Assembly (NCBI GenBank): GCA_963971225.1 | Contig: OZ020270.1 | Span: forward strand, 71,254,432 to 71,318,431 | Direction of reading: 5' to 3' | DNA length: 64,000 nucleotides | Source of the DNA: Melieria omissa | Lineage: Eukaryota; Arthropoda; Insecta; Diptera; Ulidiidae | Shown: one piece after another, positions 34,201 through 45,026 of the stretch | Layout: every line of letters starts with the position of its first letter | Numbering within the stretch: position 1 is the first letter of the stretch | Program-made: the position numbers and the translations under genes | Notes under the pieces: generated by a model | What the model was told of the DNA's origin: nothing | What the model saw: only the letters and a program-made list of their open reading frames with translations | Database searches by the model: none

Positions 34201-34993
34201 TGGCCGCGCACAGCCGTGGTACAGCTTGCATCTCCACGAAAATTTTACCTTAATAAGAAGTACTGATAAACATGCAACAGATTGTTAAACCTTGAAACAA
34301 AAACGTTTAGCTTTAGAAATATAATACATATCCAAAAATAAAAATGTTCAATCAAATTAAGCCAACAGCATTGCTGGAATAACATTGCCAACCCTAAATT
34401 TAACTGAAGAGAGTTTCAAAGAACCTGGCACCCTAAACTTTAAAGAGGTTGTCTTTGAGGTTTTTCAAAACGTGAATTTGTTTACATACTATATTACATA
34501 AATATGGTGAATTTAGATGTTTTAAACTTAATAAAAAACGGCTTTGAGTCGAGTACCAATCAAACTTTAATATATTTCAGCGACTTACAAACACGGTAAC
34601 CCCGCCCAGGCCGGGCTGCACTTCATTCTACAAGTCTATTGCGACTCTGCTAGATTTGGAAGTGAAAAAACAAGCGGGGATTAATATCGAACGAAAAATA
34701 TAAATATATTCCAATTAAGCTGGAGAAAATACTAAAATGTAAGTGCAATGCAATATGTGCTAAAGCATAAACAACATGATAGCATAAATTTGCTACAAGT
34801 AGTTACGGTGTTGCAGTCGGGCAGCGTCCCTTGACTGCGTCATCGCAAACATTGCATTCGGAAGTCGATTGAAATAAGCTACTGAAGTGTTGGTGCTGTG
34901 ACCAGTGAAAGATATAAATTGTGCGCGGGGTTTATCACAAAGTTGGTGTATTAATTGATGATTAGCTAATGGCTTGTGATTTTACTTTCATAG
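34201..34993. other. Upstream module before the N-terminal exon (copy C)
   Basis: Matches 15815-16607 with the TTTCATAG acceptor. The first coding exon is not present here; its only copies are at 12724 and 31093. Confidence 0.7.
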
Positions 34994-36939
34994 GTCTGCG
35001 GATCGCTTCAGTGTCGGCGAGTTCTACGACTTCCTGGATGACAGTGAAGGACATCGGCTGGCGCAATTTTTGCAAAAGAAAACAGGCCAAGTGCGGCCAG
35101 CACGACCCATCTTTGATTGTGAGCCGGAACGGTTTAGCCTGAATGTGCAAGTTAAGCGGGTGAGTACGCCACGGAATACGCAAGGACGACAGGAGCCTAC
35201 AGAGTCGCCAGATAAACTTAAGTCATCTCCGCTGAAACTGAGAGTAGAGGAAAGCGATGCGAATGGACCTCTTGAAGAAAAAGAATTTGAGAACGACGCG
35301 GACGAGTCTATTGTACCTCAGCCAAAAATAAAGGAAGAGCACGAAGAAGAAGTCATGCCAATTGGGGAACCTGAAGCTCCACATGTCGTTCACTCACCGC
35401 TTGTGCATTCACAGTCGATGGTTTGTTTGCCTGAACGGCCCCTGTCCCCAGCGCGGCGCAGTGGCGGCTTAGGCACTGCAGATTGATTGCGTCGTTACTC
35501 GTTGAGATGGCTGTCACAACTAGGCGTCGGTGGTCGTCGAACGCTATTGAAAGAATTCGAGAGCACGCTGTCCTCACCAAACTTCGTATGTTTTGTGCAG
35601 TATGTTACTATGTCCGATGTTCATTAATTGGTTGTTGTACTTCACTACTTAGTCCTGTCTATTTATTCAATTGAAATCGTTTTTTTTTTTAACTATAAAC
35701 AGCACAAAGTCTGTTTAAAATCGTGTATGCATGCTCGCTTATTCCAATAATTGCGCAGGCGTAAGTCAAGAGGATGCCATCTTAATTTATCCACCAACCA
35801 AGTCAGATATTCTACCAGTCTGTGCAGTAGAGTTTAAATAATAAATATGTAGGCCCCGCTTGTGTACAGCACGCCTGTGTGTCGCCCACAGTTGACGTTT
35901 CCGGTTACTTCCCAGGCACAAAAGACTGATTCAGCTGGAGGTGATGTAGCGCCTGCAATAGGTGTGACTTTTACCAATGCTGACGCTAGCAAAACATCGA
36001 TGTCGTTTGGATTGTCACCTCTTCGTCGAAAAGACAAAGAACTGCGTGAATTGCTAGAGGAAGTGCTAGACGCAACAATTCAGAAGTTACACGAAAAGGA
36101 AAACAGCAACAATTTACACACGGAGCCGACCAGTCCACAGCACATCAGAGAGGCGTCGTGCACGCCGCGCTCGTACTGAGATATATACTGAGATGCTGAA
36201 CGATTTCCGGGCGTAGCTTCTTCGCAACATCCGCCCAACACGGAGGTACTGGGCACACAGGAGCTGCTTCAAAAATCTCAAAGACTGCTAGAATCCCTAG
36301 ACAGTACAAGGCTGTTAATACCGAAAACTGTGATACCAGTGCAACAAACCTTCAATGGCGTACCGCCGACGGATGCAACCCGACGAGTATTGGTGCATGA
36401 TGCCGCTGAGGAGTGTCGTAAAGAAGACGATGCAGCAGATCCTGCTGAGCAACAACCTGTGCAGCAGATAGACGGAAAGCAAACACCGCCATCACGTCCG
36501 CGTAACGAAAAGCCAGTATCGCCACAGCTACACGATAAAAAGTCGCAAGTAAATAAAACGCTGTCAAAAACAAAAAGTAGTACAGACATTGTGCCACCAT
36601 TGTCGACCCAAACACAACGGCATGATCTGTCGCTTACCAAAATCATGACCGAGGATGACGACAGCGCCGACGATCGCTTCTTGCAGTCAGAAGAGCGGAC
36701 CGTTGAATTTAGTCGCCGCAAGACAAGTGAGTGTCCCTTCGCCTCATGGGCCCAGTCGGAAGTTGCGCGGACGTGCGGGTTCCCGCCGTAATCGTTATTT
36801 GCCCGAATGCTTGAAGCTAACGAGCACAGATACCGAAGCGGGACCACCGCCTGCTCACCCATTCAAAATTCATGACCATCAAGATGCAAACCGAAAAGAA
36901 GCGGCGCGAAAACGGCCACTGAACACTGTTATCACTCGC
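34994..36939 (+). pseudogene. Cenp-C: Cenp-C-like N-terminal and central exons, longest copy
   Basis: From the TTTCATAG acceptor the exon reads SADRFSVGEFYDFLDD, QFLQKKTGQVRPARP, then an acidic region, and passes the point where the other copies join the RT fragment. TGA at 35484-35486 interrupts it. The same frame then continues RRYSLRWLSQLGVGG...STLSSPNF to a GTATGT donor at 35586. Later coding-like stretches are 35862-36179 (with LSPLRRKDKELRELLEE), 36240-36791, and 36728-36939 in a different frame (KLRGRAGSRRNRYLPE, then a GTAAGC donor at 36940). The RGRAG stretch recalls the AT-hooks of fly CENP-C proteins. The frame changes and the stop suggest a decayed gene, or a real gene with missed introns. 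A gypsy LTR begins 178 bases after the last donor. Confidence 0.55.
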
Positions 36940-37117
36940 GTAAGCTTCTATTCTATAAACCTTGATTATTACATATGACGTAAACTGTGATAATTGAAAG
37001 TGACACCTTGCTTACAATGCCTCATAGCTGTGCAGCTGCAAAGCGAAAATTTTCTGAACTTTTTCTTCTTAAAAATAAACTTAGAAATAAGCTAGAAGTT
37101 GATGCAATCAACAATAT
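36940..37117. other. Intron-like sequence up to the gypsy LTR
   Basis: AT-rich sequence after the GTAAGC donor. No coding or element signal before the LTR edge at 37118. Confidence 0.4.
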
Positions 37118-37276
37118 TGTTACGAATACTAGTTCTAGTGGGCTGTCACGTATCTCTGGATTGCGTAATTTGAAAATAAAACACACTCAGTTTCTCAAAC
37201 GCAGTCAATAAAATAAACCAACAATCACTTTATTTTACAGATTTACACTTCACTGTCTTTACACCTTTACACTTAA

Positions 37277-38006
37277 GGGGGGAAGTATGAAAATAAATTT
37301 CAAAAAATCGATTTTTTTTTTATTATCTTAATCGACAGGTATAAGCATTGAGAAATCAGTCAAAAAATTTCAAAAGCCTATTGTCAAAATTGTGGAAGTT
37401 GTGCCATTTGATATTGGTTGGCGCCGAAGCGGCTGAGCGCGACTGGCGGCAAGACGCAAACTTTAAACGGCGTTTTCTCAAAACCATGTTTTTCAAATTG
37501 GCGTGCATGATTACAAAAAAAGTTGTTGGCCGATTTCCTTCATCCAGCCCTTATTTTAAAGAGCATAAAAAACTGCACAGGATAGACTACAGGCGTAAAA
37601 AAAAAATTCTTTTTTGACCATTTTTGACTCGAAAATTATTGCAAAAAAAGCCGTTTTTTCTTTGCAACACTGATTTTTATAGTTAATATTCGAATTTCGC
37701 AAAGATTGTAGTCTATCCGATAAAAAAAACCCTCTCGAGTAAAAAAATGTTTGGTTTTATGATTTCAGATGAAAATTGCGGCCAGAATCGTGTACGGCAA
37801 CTTCAATGTCAGCGGCAACACGTCTTACGGGATCGACCATAAGTCATTCAATTTTTTTTTTTTTCATAATGTAAAAAATGTTTTTTTTTCCTTAAACATT
37901 GCTCTAAATATAAACGATATCAATTTTTATGTGCGCCATTTTATTTCTCCACAAATTGAATCGCAAAAAAGGACTTTTTTTTCGGCTCCGAGAGGTACTT
38001 CCCTCC
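37277..38006. mobile_element. TTAA-flanked MITE in the gypsy LTR (piggyBac-type target)
   Basis: GGGGGGAAGTA at the left and TACTTCCCTCC at the right form short inverted ends, with TTAA at 37273-37276 and 38007-38010. Other LTR copies have the single TTAA in CACTTAAGT/ACTTAAGTG, proving insertion. The interior is homopolymer-rich, with no transposase found. Confidence 0.75.
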
Positions 38007-38143
38007 TTAAGTATTTGCTCAATTACTCCGTGTGGCACCTTCACTAGTCAAAATAAGACTGACTCGCTGCGCCGCACCCGGCAGCCTTTTATACCTGTCC
38101 GGCCATCGCCCAGATCATTCTCGCACATTCCAAAGTGGACTAA

Positions 38144-38737
38144 CAGCCTGATTCTGTGCATTCTTGACAAATTTTTTATCAAGAAATTTTGTCAAGATTT
38201 TTATCAAGCAAAAGCTTTGCTCGTATTCTGATCCAACATTGATAAAGTAAAAAGCTCATTTAATTCAACATAAGGTGAATATGCGACAGTTGTTAAATTG
38301 TCAAAAAATAAGACAAACAGTTTAAGTAAAGTAAGTTTTGCAAAAAAAAACCGGCCTTGATAGCCCAGCGGGTACGCGCTGGCTTCTCATACCGAGCGCC
38401 CTTGGATCGAATCCTGGCAGGGCTGGAAATAAGTTCGTGCGTTTTTTTCAATAGTTTCATCACAATAGGCGCTTTTTGCATACAAAAAATAATTCGTGGG
38501 AGGTAACGACATTTTTTTTTTATTTTCTCTGATGTAAAAGTGTAAACATGCACAATTCTTCCATTTTCAATAGGCAAAATTTCAATTTGTATGCTGTTGT
38601 CAATAGCATTCAAACTTTTGACAATTTATCAAGAAAAGAGCTTTTATTTTTGTGATAGAATACCGATTCTTGACAAATAATAAAAACTTGACAAATAGTC
38701 AATATGGTGAATTTATCAAGTGTACAGAATCGGGCTG
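38144..38737. mobile_element. TAA-flanked MITE in the gypsy LTR (PIF/Harbinger-type target)
   Basis: Ends CAGCCTGATTCTGTGCA and TGTACAGAATCGGGCTG are inverted repeats, flanked by TAA at 38141-38143 and 38738-38740. A 3-bp TWA target is typical of PIF/Harbinger elements. The interior is rich in TTGACAAA/TATCAAG words and holds the tRNA-like segment below. Confidence 0.7.
38353..38425 (+). other. tRNA-like segment (73 nt, CAT in the anticodon-loop position)
   Basis: GGCCTTG at the 5' side can pair with CAGGGCT at the 3' side over seven positions (two wobbles). TAGCCCAGCGGG fits an A box and GGATCGAATCC a B box. The D and anticodon stems pair poorly. It lies inside a MITE, so a captured or decayed tRNA or SINE head is more likely than a working tRNA-Met. 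Confidence 0.35.
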
Positions 38738-38926
38738 TAAAGGTTTCCATGATGATCGCGACCATCATTGCCAGGTTGGACTAAAAGTAGCCATCATTGC
38801 CAGGTTGGCCTAACAGTTTCCCTTATTATCGCGGCCGTCGTTGCCAGATTGAATTATAGCACGGCGCGTACCGACAGGGTTGCTTTGCACAGCGACAGAC
38901 TGTCTTATCGTTACACTGCCCACCAC

Positions 38927-40300
38927 TTAGACTTCGTCCCGAATAAGAGCCGAGGTTCCGCTGTGATAAGGCGCCAGGCGCTCCAAATGGACTACCTTCA
39001 GCTTAGCGCCTTTACTGCTGCAACGTTGAATCCTGTATACCACGTCGTTTATCCTAGTCACGACTTCGTAAGGTCCTTCCCATGACGCTTGAAGTTTCGG
39101 AGACAAACCTTTCCTCCGCTGCGGGTTGTAGAGCATTACCAGATCGCCTTCTTGGAACTGAGTTGGCCCGTAGATCATATCTGGCTTTCGCCTTATCGCT
39201 GACCAGTTTGGTGCGGCTCCTTATAAAATGGTGAATTTCCTCCAGTTCCGCCCGCTTATTGACCACGTTGTCCGTCTTAGCGCCTCCTGTCGTGCTGACT
39301 ACCCCGAACTTCAAGTCAGCGGGTAACCGCAACTCTGTGCCGAACACTGCTCGGGCTGGAGTGAGTGATGTCGTGTCGTGCGGGGCTGACCTATACGCCA
39401 TCAGGAACAGGGGGATATGCGTGTCCCAATCCTTTTGATTTCTGCCTATCACTTTCCGCAGGTATTCTTCCAGTGTCCGGTTGAAGCGTTCCACCATGCC
39501 GTCGGACTGTGGGTGCAAAGGAGTGGTACGCGTTTTCTTTATCCCCAGCAGCTCACACACTTCCTTGAATACCGCAGACTCGAAATTCCGGCCTTGATCT
39601 GAGTGCAATTCCAACGGAACTCCGAACCTGGCTACCCAGTTGTTTACCAGCTTTTCCGAGATCGTAGTGGCCTCCTGGTTAGGAATAGGGTACACTTCGG
39701 GCCATTTGCTGAAATAATCCATTACCACCAGCACGTCTTTGTTGCCTTGAGTGCTAGTTGGGAATGGGCCGGCGACGTCCATAGCAATCCGCTCGAAGTG
39801 CGCTCCCACGTTGTACTGCTGCATGCGGCCTCGAGATCTTCTTGTCGGCCCTTTCGCGGCTGAACATCGGTCGCAGCTCTTAATCCACTCGGCTACAGAC
39901 TCCTGACATCCTACCCAGTAGAATCCTCTTTTTATTTTCGTGACGGTTTTGGTGATGCCTAGGTGCCCTCCACTGGAGTCGTTATGGTATGCCTCGATGA
40001 CCTCGTTGATTCTGCATTTCGGCACTACCATTAGGGAGGAGCTGGTACGACCATCCGCGCTCTCCCATTCGCGGTACAGGCATCCTTCTTTCAGCCGCAG
40101 ACTTTTCCACTGTGCCCAGTAAGCCTTAGCGATCGGGCATCCACCGGCCATCTCCTGCCAGTCTGGACGTACGCCTTGCTCCTTGCTTTCAACGATTTTT
40201 GCAAGATCGCATCCTCACGCTGGTCTTTGTGTAGCCTCTCCGCAGACCACTCTTCCTCTGGCATAATGGCAGTCTCGGGATATGTGGCCTTGCTTGCCAC
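38927..40300 (-). pseudogene. Gypsy copy 1 integrase remnant
   Basis: The minus-strand frame 40151-39054 encodes the zinc-binding region (SGGHLGITKT...CDRCSAAKG), the catalytic-core pieces MDVAGPF, HSDQGRNFE and ERFNRT (the D, D and E positions), and part of the C-terminal region, which is finished in another frame at 39178-38927 (FQEGDLVMLYNPQRRKG). The linker before the zinc region (40300-40091) is in a third frame. Not functional. Confidence 0.85.
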
Positions 40301-41692
40301 ATCGCCAGCAACTGACTCCAGATGACACTGCCCGCAGTCCCGCTGGTGCTTCCGAGCTCACTGTCTGGCTTTGGATGACACGTCCAGATTGGGCTCGACG
40401 CTTTTCCGCAAATGAATGTCGAAAACTTCCCCTCCAGGCCGCCTCATACGTCATCGCGCTGGTCACCGTCTCCTTAAATCTCGGCTTGCCCATCATCAAC
40501 GCACTGCGACGTGTCTCTGGGTCATGAAGACCTTCAATAAATGACTCAATCTTCATCCTCTCGAGATCATCAGCGCCGAAGGACGGGTAGCACAACTGTA
40601 CGAGCCGCCCAATGTCTGCTGCATATGCCTGCTGCATATGTCTGCAGCGCCTCGTTGGCCCTTTGTCTACGGCTCTTCAGCTCGCAATAATACAGCATTT
40701 TGTTGTGCTCGTCACTGTATCTGGCTGCCAGCGCCCTTATGACGGTGTCGTAATCACCTCTCAAACCTTCCGGAACTGTTTTTATTACCTCAGCCGCAGG
40801 GCCTCTTAGAGCCAGTATCAGTCTCCGACCTTTCTTGCTATCTGTCCACTGATTTTCCAAAGCAGCCATATCGAATTGCAATTTAAATGTGTCAAACGAC
40901 GTAGTACCATCATAGGTAGGCGCTTCTATGGCGAAACTTTCCTCAACTGACCGCACCCTTGCTCGCAGCTGTACCTCTCTAAGACGCTCGTCAATTTTTC
41001 CGTTCATCGAGTCTTCCAGACTATCAACTCGTTTGTTCAGGGAATCATCCAGGTCGCCAACTCGTTTGTTCAGGGAATCATCCAGGTCGTCGACTCGTTT
41101 ATCCAAGTGCTCTACCCGCGTCTCCAGGTGCTCGACTTTCCCATTAATCCTGTCTGAGATTTCCTCCACCTTCTGCTTCAAGCGCGCAGAATTTTCCTGA
41201 AGCTTGCTGGACAACTCACGATTTGCATTTTCCAGTTTCCATTTTAGCTATTTCCTGATTTGTAGTCTCGACTTTTGCCGAAATTTCGAGATTCGTAGTT
41301 TCCAGCTTCGCTGACATTTCTCGATTTGCTGTCTCGATTTTTGCCGAAATTTCGAGATTCGTAGTTTCCAGCTTCTCTGCCATTTCACGGTTGGAAGTCT
41401 CGAACATGCCTTTAAGTGCAACCATTAGCTGGCTCATGTCCAATGCTTGTAGTGACGCAGCCGCTGCAGCCGTACTTTGCAGCGACGCAGGAGCAGCAGG
41501 CGATTCCTCCACCTTGGCCGACGCCTCTAGTTCTGGCGCTCCGAACTCGTGCACAGTCCAATCGACGCCTCGTGCCTCACATGCTTCCCGCAAGCGCAAC
41601 TGCAACTCCACCTTTCCGCCAGCCGTCGGCAAATTCCAGGCAGCCAGCTCTTTCTTCAGCTGGTCTACCTTCAGCAGCTCGAGTTTAACCAT
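40230..41692 (-). pseudogene. Gypsy copy 1 gag remnant
   Basis: Starts MVKLELLKVDQLKKEL, a SAP-like helix pair, then repeated coiled-coil modules (ETTNLEISAK, DDLDDSLNKRV), the capsid-like region (DTFKLQFDMAALENQW) and one zinc knuckle CWRCGKQGHISRDC. Frameshifts occur near 41215 and 40600. Directly after the knuckle the sequence jumps to the post-RNase H linker, the deletion junction. Confidence 0.85.
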
Positions 41693-41746
41693 GTCCGTGC
41701 TTTTATAATTTTATTTATTTATTTGTTTACTTTCAATTTTCCACAA

Positions 41747-41763
41747 TCCCACTTCTGACACCA
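41747..41763 (-). promoter_or_regulatory. Primer-binding site of gypsy copy 1
   Basis: Minus-strand TGGTGTCAGAAGTGGGA lies two bases inside the 5' LTR, where reverse transcription is primed by a tRNA 3' end. A tRNA-Leu primer is my inference from the wording. Confidence 0.6.
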
Positions 41764-41765
41764 AA

Positions 41766-41980
41766 TGTTACGAATGCTAGTTCTAGTGGGCTGATACGTA
41801 TCACTGGATTGTGCAATTTGAAAATGAAACAACTTTAGTTATCCAAAGGCAGTCAATAAAAACCAACAATCACTTTATTTCACACTTTTACCCTTCACTT
41901 TCTTTACACTTAATTTTTTGCTTAATTACTCCGTGTGGCACCTTCACTAGTCAAAATCAAACTGACTCGCTGCGCCGCAC
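41766..41980 (-). repeat. 5' LTR of gypsy copy 1, truncated
   Basis: Matches the R/U5-side half of the other LTRs (through TGACTCGCTGCGCCGCAC) and then breaks off at 41980. The promoter half (TATA region) is lost. Confidence 0.8.
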
Positions 41981-42990
41981 AGTGGCTCAATTTGTCATTT
42001 CAGGTTGCAAAATTAATAACTCCTGAACGAATAGAGACAATTGGAAAATTTTGATTAGAAATTCATCAGGCTATTGTATTCTCAAACCTGAACACAATCG
42101 AGGTACAGGGTGCTACGTAATACTTTGTCAAAGTTCGGCTTACTGTAAATAAGAATAATGCGAATAACAATAAGTTTTAGTTGCAAAATTAATGAAAATG
42201 CATTAAAAAAGATGAAAGGTAATAAGAAATTTAAGAAATAAGCTGAAAGAGTCAAAGTTAAAGATAAAAATTCATAAATTTTGCTTTCAAAATGAGAACC
42301 AGAATTCGAAAAGTGTACAAAAAAAGTCAATTTTTCTTTGGACAATTCGAAGTTTAAAAACAATGCTAAAGCTTCATTAGGACTATATTTGATCGGTAGC
42401 TTATTGGGTGGGGTGGGAATACTGTTTTTTATTCTTTTAACGCGACCCAGGCTTGCTGGTAAAACTGCTTTCACTATAACACCTTTCATTTTCTCCTGAT
42501 CTTTATTTTATTTTATGATCAAATCTTCTGGAAAGTGGGTGATAGTTATTTTTCCCGTTGCCTCCTATTTTTAGTGAATGACGCACAGTCCTGAGTTGAC
42601 TTTTTCGGCCTTCCTTTTGCCGCCTTTGATGTCGATGGTTGGTCATCGCTTATGCTATATGCATCTCTTGCATCGAAGTATATAATTTTTTCTAACCACT
42701 CCTCATTACTCTAGACAAAATTGAATTTGGTACGATTTGCCGCAATCCATTTTAACTTGATAGTGCCATAAGTCCTGGATATCTTCTCTTTAGTCGTAAA
42801 TGTTTTGGCTGCAGGCAAACTTCCTTCGACGTAACCAGAACGAATTGCTCCTTTGTCTTCGAAATAGTAAATATTTCAAACTGCTTCGAATTTTTTAAAA
42901 ACATGTTTCTGCTTCTTCTTCGGTTTAGTTGCAGGGGCGGAGTTGCGGCGATGTTTAGTTCAAATTAAATTCGAAACTAACTTTATATAC
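41981..42990 (-). pseudogene. Degraded transposon-like coding remnant
   Basis: Minus-strand reading gives, in shifting frames, KQFEIFTISKTKEQFVL, KLKWIAANRTKFNF followed by a stop, SNEEWLEKIIYFDARD, GRPKKSTQDCASFTKNRR and KYSPNEALALFLNFELSK. The combination recalls an uncharacterised, repeat-associated protein family in insects and cnidarians, with a GRPKK basic tract and a YSPxEALAL segment. I cannot name the transposon class. The edge at 41980 reads CAGTGGCTCAATTTG, which may be an element end. The other edge is the gypsy copy 2 LTR. Confidence 0.35.
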
Positions 42991-43155
42991 TGTAACGATA
43001 AGACAGTCTGTCGCTGTGCAAAGCAACCCTGCCGCTTCGCGCCGTGCCATAATTGAATGTGGCAACGACGGCCGCGATAATAACTTTTAGTCCAATCTGG
43101 CAACAATGGTCGCGATCATCAGGGAAGCATTTAGTCCACTCCGGAATGTGCGGGA

Positions 43156-44680
43156 CAGTGTTGCCGCTGAAAAATTTTAAAAAGTCGCAGAAAAAGTGTC
43201 ACAGCCGCAAAAAAGTGTCAAGTGATCCAATTTTGTTATACCATGTATATAAGTATAAACTTTCATTATTTCACATTTCGAAACTCATTATTTTTAATAA
43301 ATCCAAGGCCCAATATGCATGTTTCGTATTTACGTGATGTACTTACTTATCCATTGGGAGCCATCAAAATTTATTTGGCACAAATAACTTAGGCAATGCC
43401 ACAAAATAGCGCATTAATTCAGATTAGTTTTGTACATTTTGCGGGAAAACTTTGACATTATAAAAGGGTTGCAAGTAGTTTAAATGTTGCCAGACGTATA
43501 ATATCTAAGTACTTAAGTGTCACCTTTGAAAAGTGAATACTAAACGGAAGGCATTTGAGTATTGAGTATTTTGAAACACGCAAAAATAAAAAAAATTAAC
43601 TTTACGAAACAATTTTCAAAATGTAGGGGAATTCTTTGTAAGGTGCCACTCTTTGTAATGTGCCACTCCTGCTCGATTTTGATGTTCCAGCAATCCAAAC
43701 AAAAAAGTTCCTACCGTCATTTAAGGTACAACATAAATTTTGATGCGGTTTTTAAGGGGAAAAAATGTAAAATTTGGTTAAGAAAGAACTTAAAAATAAA
43801 GCTGAAGATTTTTGTTGCGGTGAAAAATAAATCAAATACGTCAAAAAACTAAGGTCAATATCAGTGTTGGACTTAATTTTTAATGCTTTTTCATAATCCG
43901 AAATGATATCCGAGCATATCGTAAGAGAAGAACATTTATTCAATGATTTCCAAAATGGCGTGAAAATGTAAAATGGCACCTTTTTTTCTTTGTAAAGTGC
44001 CACCCCTCTTTTTTCATTTTATTTGTGATACTATATCAGTAAAATTACATTTCTTGCTCGGAATCGTCATTAAAATTAATTTAAAGTGTTAGTCAATTTT
44101 TCTCTAATCCTATCATGAGGCAAAAATTAGTTGTGTGTATTAATGTCCATATAGTTATTCGTTTAATTCGTTACCATTCAATATGCATTTGGCTTTCGGT
44201 CATTTTCTATTCAGTTCAAATTAAATTCAATAACCTTTCGTAAATTTTCTAAATCATGCATTTTTACTTGAGATATCTACGTCTTTTGCGATGTTTTTAG
44301 GGAATGGCACTTTCCATTAAAAACTTTTAGGTTGTAGATTTTTAACACTTTGGGAAATTGGCTGTAAAATTAGTATTTATAAAAAATTCAAATGAGGTGT
44401 TTCCTTGGATCATAGCTCTTTAAACCATCTTTCCAACGGTATATTAACATTGGCGATAAGTTAATTTTCTAACGAGTTATACGCAAAAAGTGCCACCATG
44501 TGGTGGCACATTACATAGAATTCCTTTACATATAAACTTTTTGATAAAAAAAGGGGGCAAAAGTCGCATGATTTTGAAGAAAAGTGTCAAAATAAGCCTA
44601 TTTTTTAAAAGTCGGTGTCAGGTGGCATCGGTCTCCAAAAAGGGTCAATTTGACACTTTAGTCGCATAACGGCAACACTG
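43156..44680. mobile_element. 1,525-bp hAT-type element in the gypsy 5' LTR
   Basis: CAGTGTTGCCG and CGGCAACACTG inverted ends with a perfect 8-bp duplication GTGCGGGA at 43148-43155 and 44681-44688. No hAT transposase is readable. Much of the interior is a second, nested element. Confidence 0.88.
43626..44526. mobile_element. TA-flanked MITE nested in the hAT element
   Basis: GGGGAATTCTTTGTAAGGTG and the reverse complement of the right end (AAGGAATTCTATGTAATGTG) match closely, with TA on both sides (43624-43625, 44527-44528). GTGCCAC/GTGGCAC words recur through the interior (43640, 43660, 43974, 44488). Tc1/mariner-type target. Confidence 0.7.
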
Positions 44681-44950
44681 GTGCGGGAACGATCTGCGCG
44701 ATGGCCGGACAGAGTATAAAAGGTGGCCGGATGCGGGCAACGAGTCAGTCTGGTTTTGACAAGTGAAGTTGCCACACGGAATAATTAAGCAAATACTTAA
44801 GTGTACGAACAGTAAAGTGTAAACTGTGAATAATAAAGTGACTGTTGGTGTATTTTATTGTCTGCGTTTAAGAAACTGACTGTGTTTTATTTTCAAATCA
44901 CACAATCCAGAGATACGTGACAGCCCACTAGACTTAGTATTCGTAACATT

Positions 44951-44967
44951 TGGTGTCAGAAGTGGGA
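44951..44967 (+). promoter_or_regulatory. Primer-binding site of gypsy copy 2
   Basis: TGGTGTCAGAAGTGGGA two bases after the LTR, identical to the sites of copies 1 and 3. Confidence 0.65.
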
Positions 44968-45026
44968 TTGTGGAAAATTGAAGATAAAAACAAAAACTAA
45001 AGAAATAAAATTATAAAAGCACAGAC

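Larger units (their letters stand above)
25325..35190. repeat. Higher-order copy C, with a jockey-like insertion
   Basis: It follows the order of copy A. It differs by a 2.7-kb non-LTR insertion in the plus hAT fragment. Its final N-terminal exon is not cut by the RT fragment but continues into further exons. Confidence 0.85.
37118..38915 (-). repeat. 3' LTR of gypsy copy 1, carrying two insertions
   Basis: Ends TGTTACG at 37118 and CGTTACA at 38915. Removing the two nested elements leaves about 467 bp, longer than the 423-bp LTR at 59780 partly because of a local duplication around TTGCCAGGTTGG (38770-38820). Confidence 0.85.
37118..41980 (-). mobile_element. Ty3/gypsy retrotransposon copy 1, internally deleted
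   Basis: Minus-strand element bounded by LTR ends TGTTACGAAT...; internal gag and integrase remnants run from right to left. Protease, RT and RNase H (about 2.4 kb in copy 2) are missing. The 5' LTR is cut at 41980. The same family as 42991-50174 and 59780-64000. Confidence 0.9.
42991..44948 (+). repeat. 5' LTR of gypsy copy 2, split by a hAT insertion
   Basis: TGTAACGATAAG at 42991 to TTCGTAACA at 44948. Without the insertion it is 425 bp, as in copy 3 (423 bp). A TATA box (TATAAAA) lies at 44715-44721 downstream of the insertion, so the core promoter is intact but the upstream LTR half is separated from it. Confidence 0.9.

Noticed and set aside
43752..44003. Minus-strand 83-codon frame inside the nested MITE
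   Set aside because: Low-complexity, no motif, and located in a non-coding element interior.
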